Of a stretch of 64,000 nucleotides of DNA, positions 23,539-31,845 are shown piece by piece. Both the position numbers and the translations under genes were made by a program. Position 1 is the first letter of the stretch; every line of letters starts with the position of its first letter. Origin of the DNA: Marinobacterium iners. Lineage in GTDB: Bacteria; Pseudomonadota; Gammaproteobacteria; Pseudomonadales; Balneatricaceae. The notes beneath the pieces are model-generated. The model had not been told where the DNA came from and did not search any database. It saw only the letters and a program-made list of their open reading frames with translations. The stretch covers positions 1,488,001-1,552,000 of the forward strand of contig NZ_CP022297.1 in assembly GCF_017310015.1 (NCBI RefSeq), given 5' to 3'.

Positions 23539-23589
23539 GAACCCAACAAATGCAAAACATCATTAACAGAGCACGAGGCATAGGATCCC

Positions 23590-23808
23590 ATGACCAAGCG
23601 CAAAGCACTCACCCCTGATGAAGTCAAAGCCCAGCTACAAGATCAGGGCATCACGATCACTCAGTGGGCCAAAGACCACGGCTACACCCGCAACGCTGTC
23701 TATCGCGTTTTGAACGGGTTCGATAAAGCCAAATACGGCAAGGCCCATGAAATCGCCGTCAAGCTGGGCCTCAAGTGCCCAGCCAGCCCTGAACACGCAG
23801 CAGCTTGA
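23590..23808 (+). CDS. BcepMu gp16-family DNA-binding protein (Ner-like regulator)
   Basis: 72 aa. The sequence MTKRKALTPDEVKAQLQDQG followed by ITQWAKDHGYTRNAVYRVLNGF matches the BcepMu gp16 family. The HTH covers about residues 20-42 (recognition helix around TRNAVYRVL). In Mu the similarly placed Ner turns down early and repressor transcription, which is the likely role. It is the first gene after the early promoter, with GAGG some 15 bases upstream of the ATG and AGGA closer to it. Confidence 0.88.
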   Translation: MTKRKALTPDEVKAQLQDQGITITQWAKDHGYTRNAVYRVLNGFDKAKYGKAHEIAVKLGLKCPASPEHAAA

Positions 23809-23819
23809 GGAGCTGAATC

Positions 23820-24095
23820 ATGACTGATCTCTACAACGCATACGGCTTCCCCATTAACGCTCCGGTAATCGGTGCTGACGTGCCTGCTCAAGCTGGTCAA
23901 CCAACCCTGACAACATCGCTTGCGCATAAGGCTCGAAAGCCGCATCGGGCCATCGTCGCTGCTGTAGCGCGCTGCTCAATCCATCTGGGTTATGGCCGCC
24001 GGCAGCTTCGGATGCAGCCGCCAAATGGAGCCATGCCTGGGCCAATGCCTGTACCTGGCCTTCCAATTTCAGCAAACGCTCATCGGTCGTCATAG
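23820..24095 (+). CDS. Possible small early protein resembling a segment of the transposase C-terminus (doubtful)
   Basis: ATG at 23820 has GAGGAG at 8 nt and follows the gp16-like gene by 11 bases. The first 18 residues (MTDLYNAYGFPINAPVIG) match the transposase segment NEYGFPMDAPVIG, with differences mostly at third codon positions, so that part looks like real coding sequence. The rest is Arg/Pro/Ala-rich and reads like the reverse of the minus-strand frame at 23854-24093. It could be a truncated remnant overprinted by that gene. Confidence 0.35.
   Translation: MTDLYNAYGFPINAPVIGADVPAQAGQPTLTTSLAHKARKPHRAIVAAVARCSIHLGYGRRQLRMQPPNGAMPGPMPVPGLPISANAHRSS
23854..24093 (-). CDS. Small helical protein encoded against the early operon
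   Basis: 79 aa (MTTDERLLKLEGQVQALAQAWLHLAAASEAAGG...), with ATG at 24093 preceded by GAGGG at 7 nt. The composition (Leu/Ala/Gln/Glu, amphipathic helices) looks more protein-like than the overlapping plus frame. It would be the only minus-strand gene within the early block and could be expressed in lysogens or serve as antisense control. No family recognised. Confidence 0.45.
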   Translation of the reverse strand: MTTDERLLKLEGQVQALAQAWLHLAAASEAAGGHNPDGLSSALQQRRWPDAAFEPYAQAMLSGLVDQLEQARQHRLPER

Positions 24096-24213
24096 CCGCG
24101 CCCTCGGTTAGTCAATGTACCGAAGAGCCTAGCGAATTTGAAACGGTTTTACCTATAGCAAAAACCTTTTTTGTTTGGACGCGGCAACAGCCGCACGGAA
24201 ATACGAGGTTCCA

Positions 24214-24681
24214 ATGAGCGCCAGACGTTGGAAGCACTACCAACCCAGCAACATCCGCCGCGCCCTGGAAGGCTGCAAGGAGCACGCGCGTGAACGGCAC
24301 AACATGAGTGTCGAGCGCATCGCAACCGAGATGGGGCTTGAGGATCACTGGACTCTGTACAAGTGGATTCAGACCGGCCGCATTCCGGCTACGCAGATCA
24401 TCCCGTTTGAAAAGGCCTGCGGCATCAATCTGGTCACCCGTTGGATGGCCGCGCATACCGGCAAGCTGCTGGTCGAGATCCCGTCAGGGCGTCAGGCCAC
24501 AGCTGAGGATATCCAGGAGCTGCAGTCACGGCTGCACGAAGTTACCGGCCTGCTGATGCAGTTCTACGCCGGCAACGCCGAAGCCGAAGACACTTTGGCC
24601 GGCATCCAGAACGCCATGCAGGCACTGGCCTGGCACCGCGGCAATGTGCAGCAACACGCTCAACCACAACTGGAGTTTTAA
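24214..24681 (+). CDS. Phage HTH protein, 155 aa, early regulator (putative)
   Basis: ATG at 24214 is supported by GAGG at 5 nt; a TTG 13 codons upstream is less likely. It starts MSARRWKHYQPSNIRRALEGCKE and has a HTH-like region (NMSVERIATEMGLEDHWTLYKWIQTGRIPATQI, about residues 30-62) followed by FEKACGINLVTRWMAAH, then a coiled-coil C-terminus. It resembles proteins near the transposase of BcepMu-type phages; the role in early regulation is inferred. Confidence 0.78.
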   Translation: MSARRWKHYQPSNIRRALEGCKEHARERHNMSVERIATEMGLEDHWTLYKWIQTGRIPATQIIPFEKACGINLVTRWMAAHTGKLLVEIPSGRQATAEDIQELQSRLHEVTGLLMQFYAGNAEAEDTLAGIQNAMQALAWHRGNVQQHAQPQLEF

Positions 24682-24683
24682 CG

Positions 24684-24989
24684 ATGGCAGACAGTTATGT
24701 CAGCAATACCGGGGTGAAGCACCTAAGGGCCATCAAGGCGCTGTCAGGTCACACGCTGGATGGGGTCAGCAATACCGAGCTGGCACAGTCGCTGAAGATC
24801 CCGGCCAGTGGTGTCACCCGCATTATGGCCACGCTGATCGCCGAGGGGTTTGCGGTGAAGCTGGACAACGGCCGCTTTGCCCCCAGCGTGGCACTGCTGC
24901 AGATCGCCCAGCGGACCGCCAATGAGCTGAGCCATGGCTCTGATCGGATCAACGAACTTACCCAGCGCATTGCTGCTGGCAGTCGATAA
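24684..24989 (+). CDS. IclR-type winged-helix early protein
   Basis: 101 aa, starting 3 bases after the previous stop. Residues 10-70 form a winged HTH (LRAIKALSGHTLDGVSNTELAQSLKIPASGVTRIMATLIAEGFAV) like the IclR N-terminal domain, with no effector domain. Such stand-alone domains occur before the transposase in BcepMu-like phages. Probably a DNA-binding early regulator or transposition accessory; not proven. Confidence 0.8.
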   Translation: MADSYVSNTGVKHLRAIKALSGHTLDGVSNTELAQSLKIPASGVTRIMATLIAEGFAVKLDNGRFAPSVALLQIAQRTANELSHGSDRINELTQRIAAGSR

Positions 24990-24999
24990 GGACGGGTTT

Positions 25000-25329
25000 A
25001 TGAAAACAAAGAGTCAATCACCGCAAGACCAAACTATGCAGATTTTGGGCATGGCCGAGGCAGCCTTTAACCAGCACATGATGGCGCTGGTGATGCAAGG
25101 CAATCCGGTGCGTGAGATGGCCCAAAACCATGACATCAAGTTTTTGGGTGAACATAACCCTGAGTTCAAAAACCCCTTGCTCACCGCGCTGCTGATACAG
25201 ATTGCTGATCGTTTTGAATTGTTGATCCGTGAAGGGAAAACGACCACCCAGTCATTGAAAACAATGCGAATAGACGGACTTTTGGACCGCTATATGGAAC
25301 TGACTGAACCTGGCGTGGAGGTGCACTGA
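25000..25329 (+). CDS. Early phage protein of unknown function, 109 aa
   Basis: ATG at 25000 follows AAGGA at 8 nt; an in-frame ATG at 24934 lies in the previous gene. The sequence (MKTKSQSPQDQTMQILGMAEAAFNQHMMALVMQGNPV...) is helical with many Met, and ends YMELTEPGVEVH. I recognise no family. It is part of the tightly packed early operon, one base before the next gene. Confidence 0.72.
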   Translation: MKTKSQSPQDQTMQILGMAEAAFNQHMMALVMQGNPVREMAQNHDIKFLGEHNPEFKNPLLTALLIQIADRFELLIREGKTTTQSLKTMRIDGLLDRYMELTEPGVEVH

Positions 25330-25330
25330 T

Positions 25331-26332
25331 ATGGATCGCGATAGCACAGTTGGCACACAAGAAGAGAACCACGAACTGGAGCTTGATGCTCAGTCCGTGC
25401 AGGCAGTGCATGACCTGCAGAACAAGAATGCGGCCTTGCAGAATGCGTTCAGTGAAGAGCAGCAGCACAAGAACGCGGCTGTTAACCAGCGTATTGGCCG
25501 CCGGCAGATTCTTACCATGTTCGAGAAAATCAGTAACGTTACGAATCTGGTTGATCTGCAAAAAATAAAGGAATCCAAAGAATACAAAGGGTTACAGATC
25601 AGCATCGATGGAGAAACTCGCAATATTACGACTTGGGCTGACTACTGCCGATTGGTTGAGGGGCGTTCTGTCGAATCCATCGACCTCGATCTGCAGAACC
25701 TCAATGCCTTCGGCGAAGAGTTGTTTGAGTCGATGCGCCAGGTCGGTATCGGCCCTGGAAAGATGCGAACCCTGCGCAAGCTGCCAGATGAAGATATTGC
25801 GCTGATCCAGCAGGCCCGTGAGTGCGATGACAAAGATCAGATCGCCGAACTGGTCGACAGCCTAGTGAGCAAACACACCCGAGAGAAACAGCAACTCGCC
25901 CAGGAAAAGGAGCAGCTCACCAAAGAACGTGACGACGCCCATGCAGATAAGCAGGCACTCGAAGAGGTGGTCTCTGACAAAACCTCCAAAATTCTGGACC
26001 TTGAGAAACAGGTTAGCCGTAAACGCCTGGAACGCCTGCCGCCGGACGAAGAGAGCCAGCAACTGCGCGAGGAAGCCAACAGCCTGTTGTTCGATACCGA
26101 AACCGCTATTCGCCAGCTGGTAGCACCGCTGGAACAGGTGGTAGCCCACGCCAACGACCACCAGCTGGATGTCGGCCACTGGCTGCGCGGGCAGTTGGAC
26201 CAACTGAGTGAAGCCACCGAGTACCTGCGTGAGCAGCTGGGCATGGTGGCCTGGCAGCCATCAACCGACCCGGATCTGGATGGCGAACAGTGGGACGGTC
26301 AGGTCATTGATGCGGAGAGGACAGTGCAATGA
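25331..26332 (+). CDS. Coiled-coil early protein next to the transposase, 333 aa
   Basis: N-terminal acidic coiled coil (residues 10-60), then a globular segment (TMFEKISNVTNLVDLQKIKESKEYKGL, ITTWADYCRLVEGRSVESIDLDLQNL, GIGPGKMRTLRKLP; about residues 60-165), and a long coiled coil (REKQQLAQEKEQLTKERDDA onwards). The C-terminus is acidic and Trp-containing. Proteins with this layout precede the transposase in BcepMu-like phages. It may assist the transpososome or early replication; the function is unknown. The last 4 bases overlap the transposase start (ATGA). Confidence 0.8.
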   Translation: MDRDSTVGTQEENHELELDAQSVQAVHDLQNKNAALQNAFSEEQQHKNAAVNQRIGRRQILTMFEKISNVTNLVDLQKIKESKEYKGLQISIDGETRNITTWADYCRLVEGRSVESIDLDLQNLNAFGEELFESMRQVGIGPGKMRTLRKLPDEDIALIQQARECDDKDQIAELVDSLVSKHTREKQQLAQEKEQLTKERDDAHADKQALEEVVSDKTSKILDLEKQVSRKRLERLPPDEESQQLREEANSLLFDTETAIRQLVAPLEQVVAHANDHQLDVGHWLRGQLDQLSEATEYLREQLGMVAWQPSTDPDLDGEQWDGQVIDAERTVQ

Positions 26333-28092
26333 ACACCTTGGCACAGGGGCAGTTCCTGCTCGACGTGGCACAACGTGCCGAACAGGCCGGTCATGGCGGC
26401 AAGACGGAGATCTATGCCTCTGCTGCCGAGCAACTGGGCGTGAGTATCCACACATTGTTACGCAAGCTGTCGGAGATCCGGCCCAGTACCCGTAAGCGCC
26501 GCGAAGACGCCGGACAGAGCGCCTTATCACGTGATGACGCCAAGGCGATCTCGGCCTACATGATGGACAGCCGCCGCAAGAATGGTAAGCGCCTGTCCTC
26601 CCTGGAGGATGCGGTGGAGGTACTGCGCGCCAACGGTGAGATCGAGGCCGGCCGGGTGGATGATGAGACCGGCGAGTTCTGCCCGCTATCGCTGTCGGCC
26701 ATCAACCGTGCTCTGTACCAGTACAACCTGCACCCGGAGCAGCTGCGCCGCCCGAGCCCCAAGCAGGTGCTGGCCAGCAAGCATCCAAACCATGTGTGGC
26801 AGATCGACCCCTCGCTGTGCGTGCTCTACTACCTGCCCACCAAGGCCGGTGAAGCCCTGCAGGTGATGGACGAAGCCAAGTTCTACAAGAACAAACCGGG
26901 CAATATCCGCCGCATCGAGAAGGAGCGGGTCTGGCGTTACGTCATCACCGACCACACCAGTGGCGTGATCTTTGTGCACTACGTTCTGGGCGCCGAGAGC
27001 GGCGTCAACCTGCTGACCGCCTTTATCCGCGCCGCGATCAAGCGCGATGGTGACCCGTTCCACGGCATCCCCCAGGTGGTGATGGTCGACCCCGGCAGCG
27101 CCAACACCGGTGCGGTGTTTCGCAACGCCTGCCGGGCGCTGGGTATGCACCTGCAGGTGAACGTACCGGGACAGCCTTGGGCCAAAGGCCAGGTGGAAAA
27201 GGCCAACGATATCGTCGAGCGCTCGTTCGAGCATCGGCTGAAATTTCTGGCGCATCCGCCCACCAGCCTGGATGAGTTGAATGCCGCCGTCGAGCAGTGG
27301 ATGACCTGGTTCAACGGTACCAAAACGCACAGCCGTACCGGCAAAACCCGCTATGCCGTGTGGCAGACGATCCGAGCCGACCAGCTGATCATTGCACCTG
27401 ATGCCCAGGTGATTCGCGCCGTAGCCATGAGTAAGCCAGAGGTGCGCAAGGTGTCGGTACAACTGGAGGTGAGTTTCCGTGGCCGAGCGTATTCCGTCGC
27501 CGGTATTCCCGGCGTTCAGGTGGGCATGCAGCTGGAGGTGATGCGTAACCCCTGGCACGAGGATGTGGCTGGCGTGCTCTACAAAAACGAGGACGGCCGC
27601 GAGATTGTGCAGCTGGTACAGGCACAGGAACTCAACGAATACGGTTTCCCGATGGATGCACCCGTGATCGGCGAGACCTTCCGCAGCCATGCCGATACCG
27701 CGCTGGAAACCAATCGCAAAGAGGTAGAACGCTTCTCCATGGGCGCTGAGAGCGATGCCGAGGCCGCCGATAAGCGCAAGCGTGGCGCTACACCTTTTGC
27801 GGGTCAGCTGGACCCGATGAAACCGATTACCGATACCCAGCTGCCCGATTACCTGCCCAAGCGTGGTACTGAGCTTGATGTGCAGGCCCCAACCGTTCAG
27901 GCGCTGCGCCTGAACCATGTCGAAGCCGCCCGCCGCCTGCGCGATCGCTTGGGGGATGAATGGACGGGCGAACACTACAACTGGCTGGTTCAGCGTTATC
28001 CAGAGGGTATCACCGAGGATGACCTGCCCGGCATTGAAGCCGCCATGCGCCGATCCAAACCGACAGCGCTCAGAGCGGTTGGAGGTGAATGA
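26329..28092 (+). CDS. DDE transposase, BcepMu TnpA / MuA-like (rve integrase core)
   Basis: 587 aa. The N-terminal region (residues 1-140) has HTH-like segments (AAEQLGVSIHTLLRKLSEIRPS). The catalytic core contains HVWQIDPSLC (D160), VMVDPGSANTG (D254) and GQVEKAND (E290), a DD(35)E spacing typical of retroviral-type integrases. A C-terminal mu/TnsB-type beta domain follows (SVQLEVSFRGRAYSVAGIPG). It joins phage ends to target DNA in integration and replicative transposition, with the ATPase encoded directly downstream by an ATGATG overlap. Confidence 0.95.
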   Translation: MNTLAQGQFLLDVAQRAEQAGHGGKTEIYASAAEQLGVSIHTLLRKLSEIRPSTRKRREDAGQSALSRDDAKAISAYMMDSRRKNGKRLSSLEDAVEVLRANGEIEAGRVDDETGEFCPLSLSAINRALYQYNLHPEQLRRPSPKQVLASKHPNHVWQIDPSLCVLYYLPTKAGEALQVMDEAKFYKNKPGNIRRIEKERVWRYVITDHTSGVIFVHYVLGAESGVNLLTAFIRAAIKRDGDPFHGIPQVVMVDPGSANTGAVFRNACRALGMHLQVNVPGQPWAKGQVEKANDIVERSFEHRLKFLAHPPTSLDELNAAVEQWMTWFNGTKTHSRTGKTRYAVWQTIRADQLIIAPDAQVIRAVAMSKPEVRKVSVQLEVSFRGRAYSVAGIPGVQVGMQLEVMRNPWHEDVAGVLYKNEDGREIVQLVQAQELNEYGFPMDAPVIGETFRSHADTALETNRKEVERFSMGAESDAEAADKRKRGATPFAGQLDPMKPITDTQLPDYLPKRGTELDVQAPTVQALRLNHVEAARRLRDRLGDEWTGEHYNWLVQRYPEGITEDDLPGIEAAMRRSKPTALRAVGGE

Positions 28093-29264
28093 TGTCAATG
28101 CGACTCGATCGAGTGCTGAGTTCGTTGGCCTTTTCCAAGTCTGACCTGGCCCGGCAGGTACACCTGTCTCCAGCAACGATTACGCAGCTGGTGCGTTACA
28201 ACAAGTGGCCCAAGTCACGAACCGTTGAGGATTTTCAGGCCGAAATCATCGACATCCTACGTGCCAATGGCCTGCAGCCTTATCAGGAAAAAGGGCTGTT
28301 CGAGTTTGAAAACCGTCCTCTGGCTCCAACCCAGAGGACGGCCCCAAGCCATAACCCAAACGCTGAGCAAGAGCATAACTTGGAGAGCATGATGCTACTA
28401 CGCAAACAGACCCTGAAACCAGATACCAAGCGCATTTTCGGGTTGTTCCGTGACCCGTTCGCCGAGGTGCGCGCTGCTGAAGAGGTCTATCTGACGCACG
28501 ATATCCGCTATGTGCGTGAGTCCATGCGTGTCGGGGCCAAGTTTGGCACCTTCATGGCGATCGTGGGTGAGTCGGGTGCCGGTAAGTCGACCCTGCGCAA
28601 GGACTTGGCCACCTGGGCAGCCAATGAGCATGATCCGATCATCTTGATTGAGCCCTACGTGCTTGGCATGGAGGAGTCCGACGAGCGTGGCAAAACGCTG
28701 AAGGCTGGCCACATCGCAGAGGCGATCATGCGAGCGGTGGCACCTGGCGACAAGATCAAGGCCAGCTCTGAAGCGCGATTCCGCCAGTGCCATGAAGCCC
28801 TGCTGGAGAGCTTCCGCGCCGGTAACCGCCATGTGCTGATCATCGAAGAGGCCCACGGCATGCCGATCGCCACCCTCAAGCACCTGAAACGCTTCTATGA
28901 GTTGGAAGACGGCTTCAACAAGCTGCTTTCCATCATCCTAATCGGCCAGACCGAGCTGGGCCGCCGCCTGGACGAACGCAACCCGCGTGTGCGCGAGATC
29001 GTGCAGCGTTGCGAAGTTGTCACCCTGCGCCCACTGGATACTCACCTGGAAGGCTATCTACAGCATCGCTTCAAGCTGGCAGGTGTTGACCTTGCCCAGG
29101 TCATGGACGCCGACGCGATTGAGGCGCTGCGCAACAAACTTACCGGACAGGGGTTCTCCGCGCTGTACCCCCTGGCCGTACATAACGTCGTGACGGCGGC
29201 GCTGAATGAAGCGGCCCAGCTCGGCATCCCGAAACTGACCGCTGACCTCGTGAAGGGGGTGTGA
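28092..29264 (+). CDS. Transposition ATPase, TnsC/MuB-like (AAA)
   Basis: ATG at 28092 is at 6 nt from GGAGG; ATG at 28089 is an alternative. 390 aa: an N-terminal HTH (KSDLARQVHLSPATITQLV), then an AAA ATPase with Walker A GESGAGKST (about residue 160) and Walker B HVLIIEEAHG, a sensor-like ILIGQTELGRRL and a C-terminal helical region. It selects target DNA, activates the transposase and gives target immunity in the Mu/Tn7 type. Together with the upstream gene it forms the BcepMu transposase AB pair. Confidence 0.93.
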   Translation: MSMRLDRVLSSLAFSKSDLARQVHLSPATITQLVRYNKWPKSRTVEDFQAEIIDILRANGLQPYQEKGLFEFENRPLAPTQRTAPSHNPNAEQEHNLESMMLLRKQTLKPDTKRIFGLFRDPFAEVRAAEEVYLTHDIRYVRESMRVGAKFGTFMAIVGESGAGKSTLRKDLATWAANEHDPIILIEPYVLGMEESDERGKTLKAGHIAEAIMRAVAPGDKIKASSEARFRQCHEALLESFRAGNRHVLIIEEAHGMPIATLKHLKRFYELEDGFNKLLSIILIGQTELGRRLDERNPRVREIVQRCEVVTLRPLDTHLEGYLQHRFKLAGVDLAQVMDADAIEALRNKLTGQGFSALYPLAVHNVVTAALNEAAQLGIPKLTADLVKGV

Positions 29265-29265
29265 C

Positions 29266-29535
29266 ATGTCAAATAAGAAGGATCTGCAAAACCAGCTGAT
29301 TACTGAGCAGCTGGCCAAAACTCAACTGGCTGTTAATCAGCTGAAAGCGCTGAACCTGACAGTGGTGAGCATCGATAAAATTGGTGAGCGCCCGTGCATC
29401 CGCATTATGCCTGGTTATGGCTGCCAGCATCTCGAATCAGCCTGGACCCGGCGCTCTATCGTGAATGGCCGCCGCAGTGTCGAGAAGGTAGCGCTGTTGG
29501 CCGATTGCCAGATCAGCTGGGAGGTATATGCGTGA
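29266..29535 (+). CDS. Small early protein, 89 aa, unknown
   Basis: Begins one base after the ATPase stop (MSNKKDLQNQLITEQLAKTQLAVNQL). An N-terminal amphipathic helix is followed by a short beta-rich part with two Cys and positive charges (MPGYGCQHLESAWTRRSIVNGRRSVEK). Overlaps the next gene by GTGA. It resembles small early genes of BcepMu-like phages; no function known. Confidence 0.72.
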   Translation: MSNKKDLQNQLITEQLAKTQLAVNQLKALNLTVVSIDKIGERPCIRIMPGYGCQHLESAWTRRSIVNGRRSVEKVALLADCQISWEVYA

Positions 29536-29804
29536 GCTATCACATCATCAATCTGGCACAGACCCGCATGCAACAGCAGCTGGTGTTTTGGGGCGTAGGC
29601 AGCGAGTCGGACACCACCGACCCACACCGGGCCCTGATCGTCACCGAGGATTACGTCAATCGCAACCTGGAACGCTACGACAACGGCCGCACCACCCGCG
29701 CCATATTAACCCGCGTTGTTGAGAACCATACCGGCGACTGGCGCGAGCTGGTCGGCTGGCCGGTACCGGAACACGAATTGGAACAGACAGGAGATGCCGC
29801 ATGA
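29532..29804 (+). CDS. Small early protein, 90 aa, GTG start
   Basis: GTG at 29532 overlaps the previous stop as GTGA, and GAGG lies 8 bases upstream. The sequence MSYHIINLAQTRMQQQLVFWGVG continues with ALIVTEDYVNRNLERYDNGRTTRAILTRVV and an acidic C-terminus. No family is recognised. The 4-base overlaps on both sides indicate translational coupling in the early operon. Confidence 0.7.
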   Translation: MSYHIINLAQTRMQQQLVFWGVGSESDTTDPHRALIVTEDYVNRNLERYDNGRTTRAILTRVVENHTGDWRELVGWPVPEHELEQTGDAA

Positions 29805-30427
29805 ACCACGCCGTACAGCAACACATACCCGAGGGGTACATGAAAAACAGCGCCGGCCACCTGGTGCCGGTCGAAACCATCAGCGATATCGACATGGTGC
29901 GCCATGAGCTGGTGCACGAAATCACCCGCAAGGCGCTGGAACTGCAGCAGGCAATGCGCGACTTCAAGATGAACACCTTGGGCGATGTGGAAGCCTTTAT
30001 CGACCTGTCCGCCGAGAAGTATGGCGTCCAGATCGGGGGCAAGAAGGGCAACGTCACCCTGGTCAGCTTCGATGGCCGCTACAAGCTGCAGCGAGCCATT
30101 CAGGAAAGCATCAGCTTTGACGAACGCCTGCAAGCCGCCAAAGCCTTGATTGATCAGTGCATCCACCGCTGGGCCAAGGGCAGTGCCGCCGAGATCCGTG
30201 CGCTGGTGGAGCATGCCTTCCAGGTCGACAAGGAAGGCAACATCAGCACCGGCCGCGTGCTGGGCCTGCGTCGCCTGTCGATCGACGATGAACAGTGGAA
30301 TCAGGCCATGACCGCCATTGCCGACAGCATCCAGATCACCGGCAGCCAGACCTACATCCGCCTGTATGAGCGTGTGGGGCAATCGGACCAGTGGCGAGCC
30401 ATTCCGCTGGATCTGGCCAAGCTTTAG
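29801..30427 (+). CDS. DUF3164 family early protein
   Basis: 208 aa, with the DUF3164 features: an N-terminal GYMKNSAGHLVPVETISDID, a middle segment GDVEAFIDLSAEKYGVQIGGKKGNVTLVSFDGRYKLQRAI and C-terminal GSQTYIRLYERVGQSDQWRAIPLDLAKL. DUF3164 proteins are common in early regions of Mu-like phages; their biochemical role is not established. It overlaps the previous gene by 4 bases. Confidence 0.87.
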   Translation: MNHAVQQHIPEGYMKNSAGHLVPVETISDIDMVRHELVHEITRKALELQQAMRDFKMNTLGDVEAFIDLSAEKYGVQIGGKKGNVTLVSFDGRYKLQRAIQESISFDERLQAAKALIDQCIHRWAKGSAAEIRALVEHAFQVDKEGNISTGRVLGLRRLSIDDEQWNQAMTAIADSIQITGSQTYIRLYERVGQSDQWRAIPLDLAKL

Positions 30428-30437
30428 GAGTTCCACC

Positions 30438-30710
30438 ATGCCCAAATTTATAACCATTGGCATCGAAATACCGGATGAACTCGAATACCCAAATTTCAAT
30501 TTTGGCGGTGAGATTTTGTCCGGACGGATAGTGTCAGCATCTGTTCATGATGTGTTCAAACAGCTGGATGCTACGGAAGAAAAGCTGAATCAGGTCGTCG
30601 ATATCGCACTTGAGACCTTGTCTCTTCACGGGATGGGTAAAGAGTGCGAGGACGCTATTCAGCAAATCCAATCTCTAACTGGGTCAGAGCCAGGGGAAGA
30701 AGACATATGA
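30438..30710 (+). CDS. Small early protein, 90 aa, unknown
   Basis: ATG at 30438 follows TTTAGGAG at 7 nt. The product MPKFITIGIEIPDELEYPNFNFGGEILSG... is acidic, with a beta-rich first half and a helical second half (ATEEKLNQVVDIALETLSLHGM). It overlaps the HU-like gene by ATGA. No family recognised. Confidence 0.7.
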   Translation: MPKFITIGIEIPDELEYPNFNFGGEILSGRIVSASVHDVFKQLDATEEKLNQVVDIALETLSLHGMGKECEDAIQQIQSLTGSEPGEEDI

Positions 30711-30967
30711 ACGATAACGGACAGTATGCCGGTGTCATCACCCTTGAGGATTTAGCCAAAACTCTGGCCTTCCAAGTACAGATGACCGAGCACCAAGCCT
30801 ACCAAGCCCTGCGGGCGTTCGGCCACATTGTAGTGACTGCTGTCGCGCAGGATAAGGCTGTCCAGATCGAGGGCTTTGGCATGTTCGATAAAGGTTATAA
30901 ACCCAGCGGCGAGTCGGCCATCCGGTTCCGACAGCACAACAGCGCACGGGAGGCATTGAACTCATGA
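30707..30967 (+). CDS. HU/IHF-like DNA-binding protein (first copy)
   Basis: 86 aa from ATG at 30707. The layout matches the HU fold: two N-terminal helices (LEDLAKTLAFQVQMTEHQAYQALRAFGHIVVTAV), then beta strands (KAVQIEGFGMFDKGYKPSGESAIRFRQH) and a short C-terminus. The DNA-binding arm is shortened. Mu transposition needs host HU; a phage HU-like protein could replace it. A second HU-like gene lies at 31926. Confidence 0.72.
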   Translation: MNDNGQYAGVITLEDLAKTLAFQVQMTEHQAYQALRAFGHIVVTAVAQDKAVQIEGFGMFDKGYKPSGESAIRFRQHNSAREALNS

Positions 30968-31137
30968 GCATTCAACTGCCAGTGACTGAAAGCGAAGTCC
31001 ATGAGCTGCTTGCCTGGAGTGAGGAGCATGTAGATGGCGGCACCACCGACCACGAAAGCGGTACCTACGAAGAAGGTGTTTGCGACGCCATCCGCTGGAT
31101 GATGGGCCTGATTCACTCACGACCGGATGGGGTGTGA
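30964..31137 (+). CDS. Small acidic early protein, 57 aa
   Basis: ATG at 30964 overlaps the stop of the HU-like gene (ATGA). The product MSIQLPVTESEVHELLAWSEEHVDGG... is strongly acidic, with a central Gly/Thr/Asp/His stretch and a helical C-terminus (VCDAIRWMMGLIHS). No family known. Acidic phage proteins of this size can be DNA mimics or inhibitors, but nothing specific supports this here. Confidence 0.6.
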   Translation: MSIQLPVTESEVHELLAWSEEHVDGGTTDHESGTYEEGVCDAIRWMMGLIHSRPDGV

Positions 31138-31138
31138 T

Positions 31139-31825
31139 ATGGATAAAAAATTACTCGCAAAGATCAAGAAGTGCCTCGCACTCGCCGCATCCAGCAATGA
31201 GCATGAGGCATCGGCTGCGATGCGTCAGGCACAGAAGCTGATGGAAATGCACGGGCTTACCAGCACTGATGTTGAGCTGTCAGCAATCCAGTCGAAAACG
31301 CAGAAAATCAGTAACAACCGCTCGCTTCCGATGTATCAGCATATGCTGATCAACATGATCAAAGATGCGTTTGGCGTCGATGCCGTTCATGAAAGTGTCT
31401 ACAGCTTTGGCCGATTTGTGAGCAATGTTCGGTTTATAGGTGTAGAGGAAGCACCGGAGTTGGCGGGATATACCTTCGACGTGCTTCGACGCCAGTTGGA
31501 CCGGGATCGCAAAGCGTATTTGGCCACGTTGAAGCGCTGTAAGCGAGCAACGAAGGTAAGGCGTGGCGACCTATTTGCTGAGTCATGGGTTCTGAAGGCA
31601 CGTCAAAAGGTCCAAAACCTTCAGGTGCCTGCACGCCATTCGGAGCTGATAACACAGTGGAAAGCCTCTAATTATGGCCAGCTGGGGGAAGGGAAAGCAA
31701 TCAGCCGTACCGACAAGTTGGCTCACAACGACTACAAGGCATCTTTACTTGGGGCCCAAGCTGGTGCGTCCGCTCGATTAAATCCTGGCATGTCTGGAGC
31801 AGCTCAGCCAAAGAGGTTGCAGTAG
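31139..31825 (+). CDS. DUF2786 family early protein
   Basis: ATG at 31139, one base after the previous stop; 228 aa. The N-terminus (MDKKLLAKIKKCLALAASSNEHEASAAMRQAQKLMEMHGL) is the DUF2786 motif. The C-terminal half is basic (RRQLDRDRKAYLATLKRCKRATKVRRGD) and suggests nucleic-acid binding. Members occur in Mu-like phages and in genomes; the function is unknown. The stop codon lies 20 bases before the first hammerhead ribozyme. Confidence 0.85.
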   Translation: MDKKLLAKIKKCLALAASSNEHEASAAMRQAQKLMEMHGLTSTDVELSAIQSKTQKISNNRSLPMYQHMLINMIKDAFGVDAVHESVYSFGRFVSNVRFIGVEEAPELAGYTFDVLRRQLDRDRKAYLATLKRCKRATKVRRGDLFAESWVLKARQKVQNLQVPARHSELITQWKASNYGQLGEGKAISRTDKLAHNDYKASLLGAQAGASARLNPGMSGAAQPKRLQ

Positions 31826-31845
31826 TGAATGCAGTGATGGCAGCA

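Noticed and set aside
26686..28176. 496-aa minus-strand frame opposite the transposase
   Set aside because: His/Gln/Leu-rich shadow of a high-GC coding region. The plus frame has DDE motifs and family matches.
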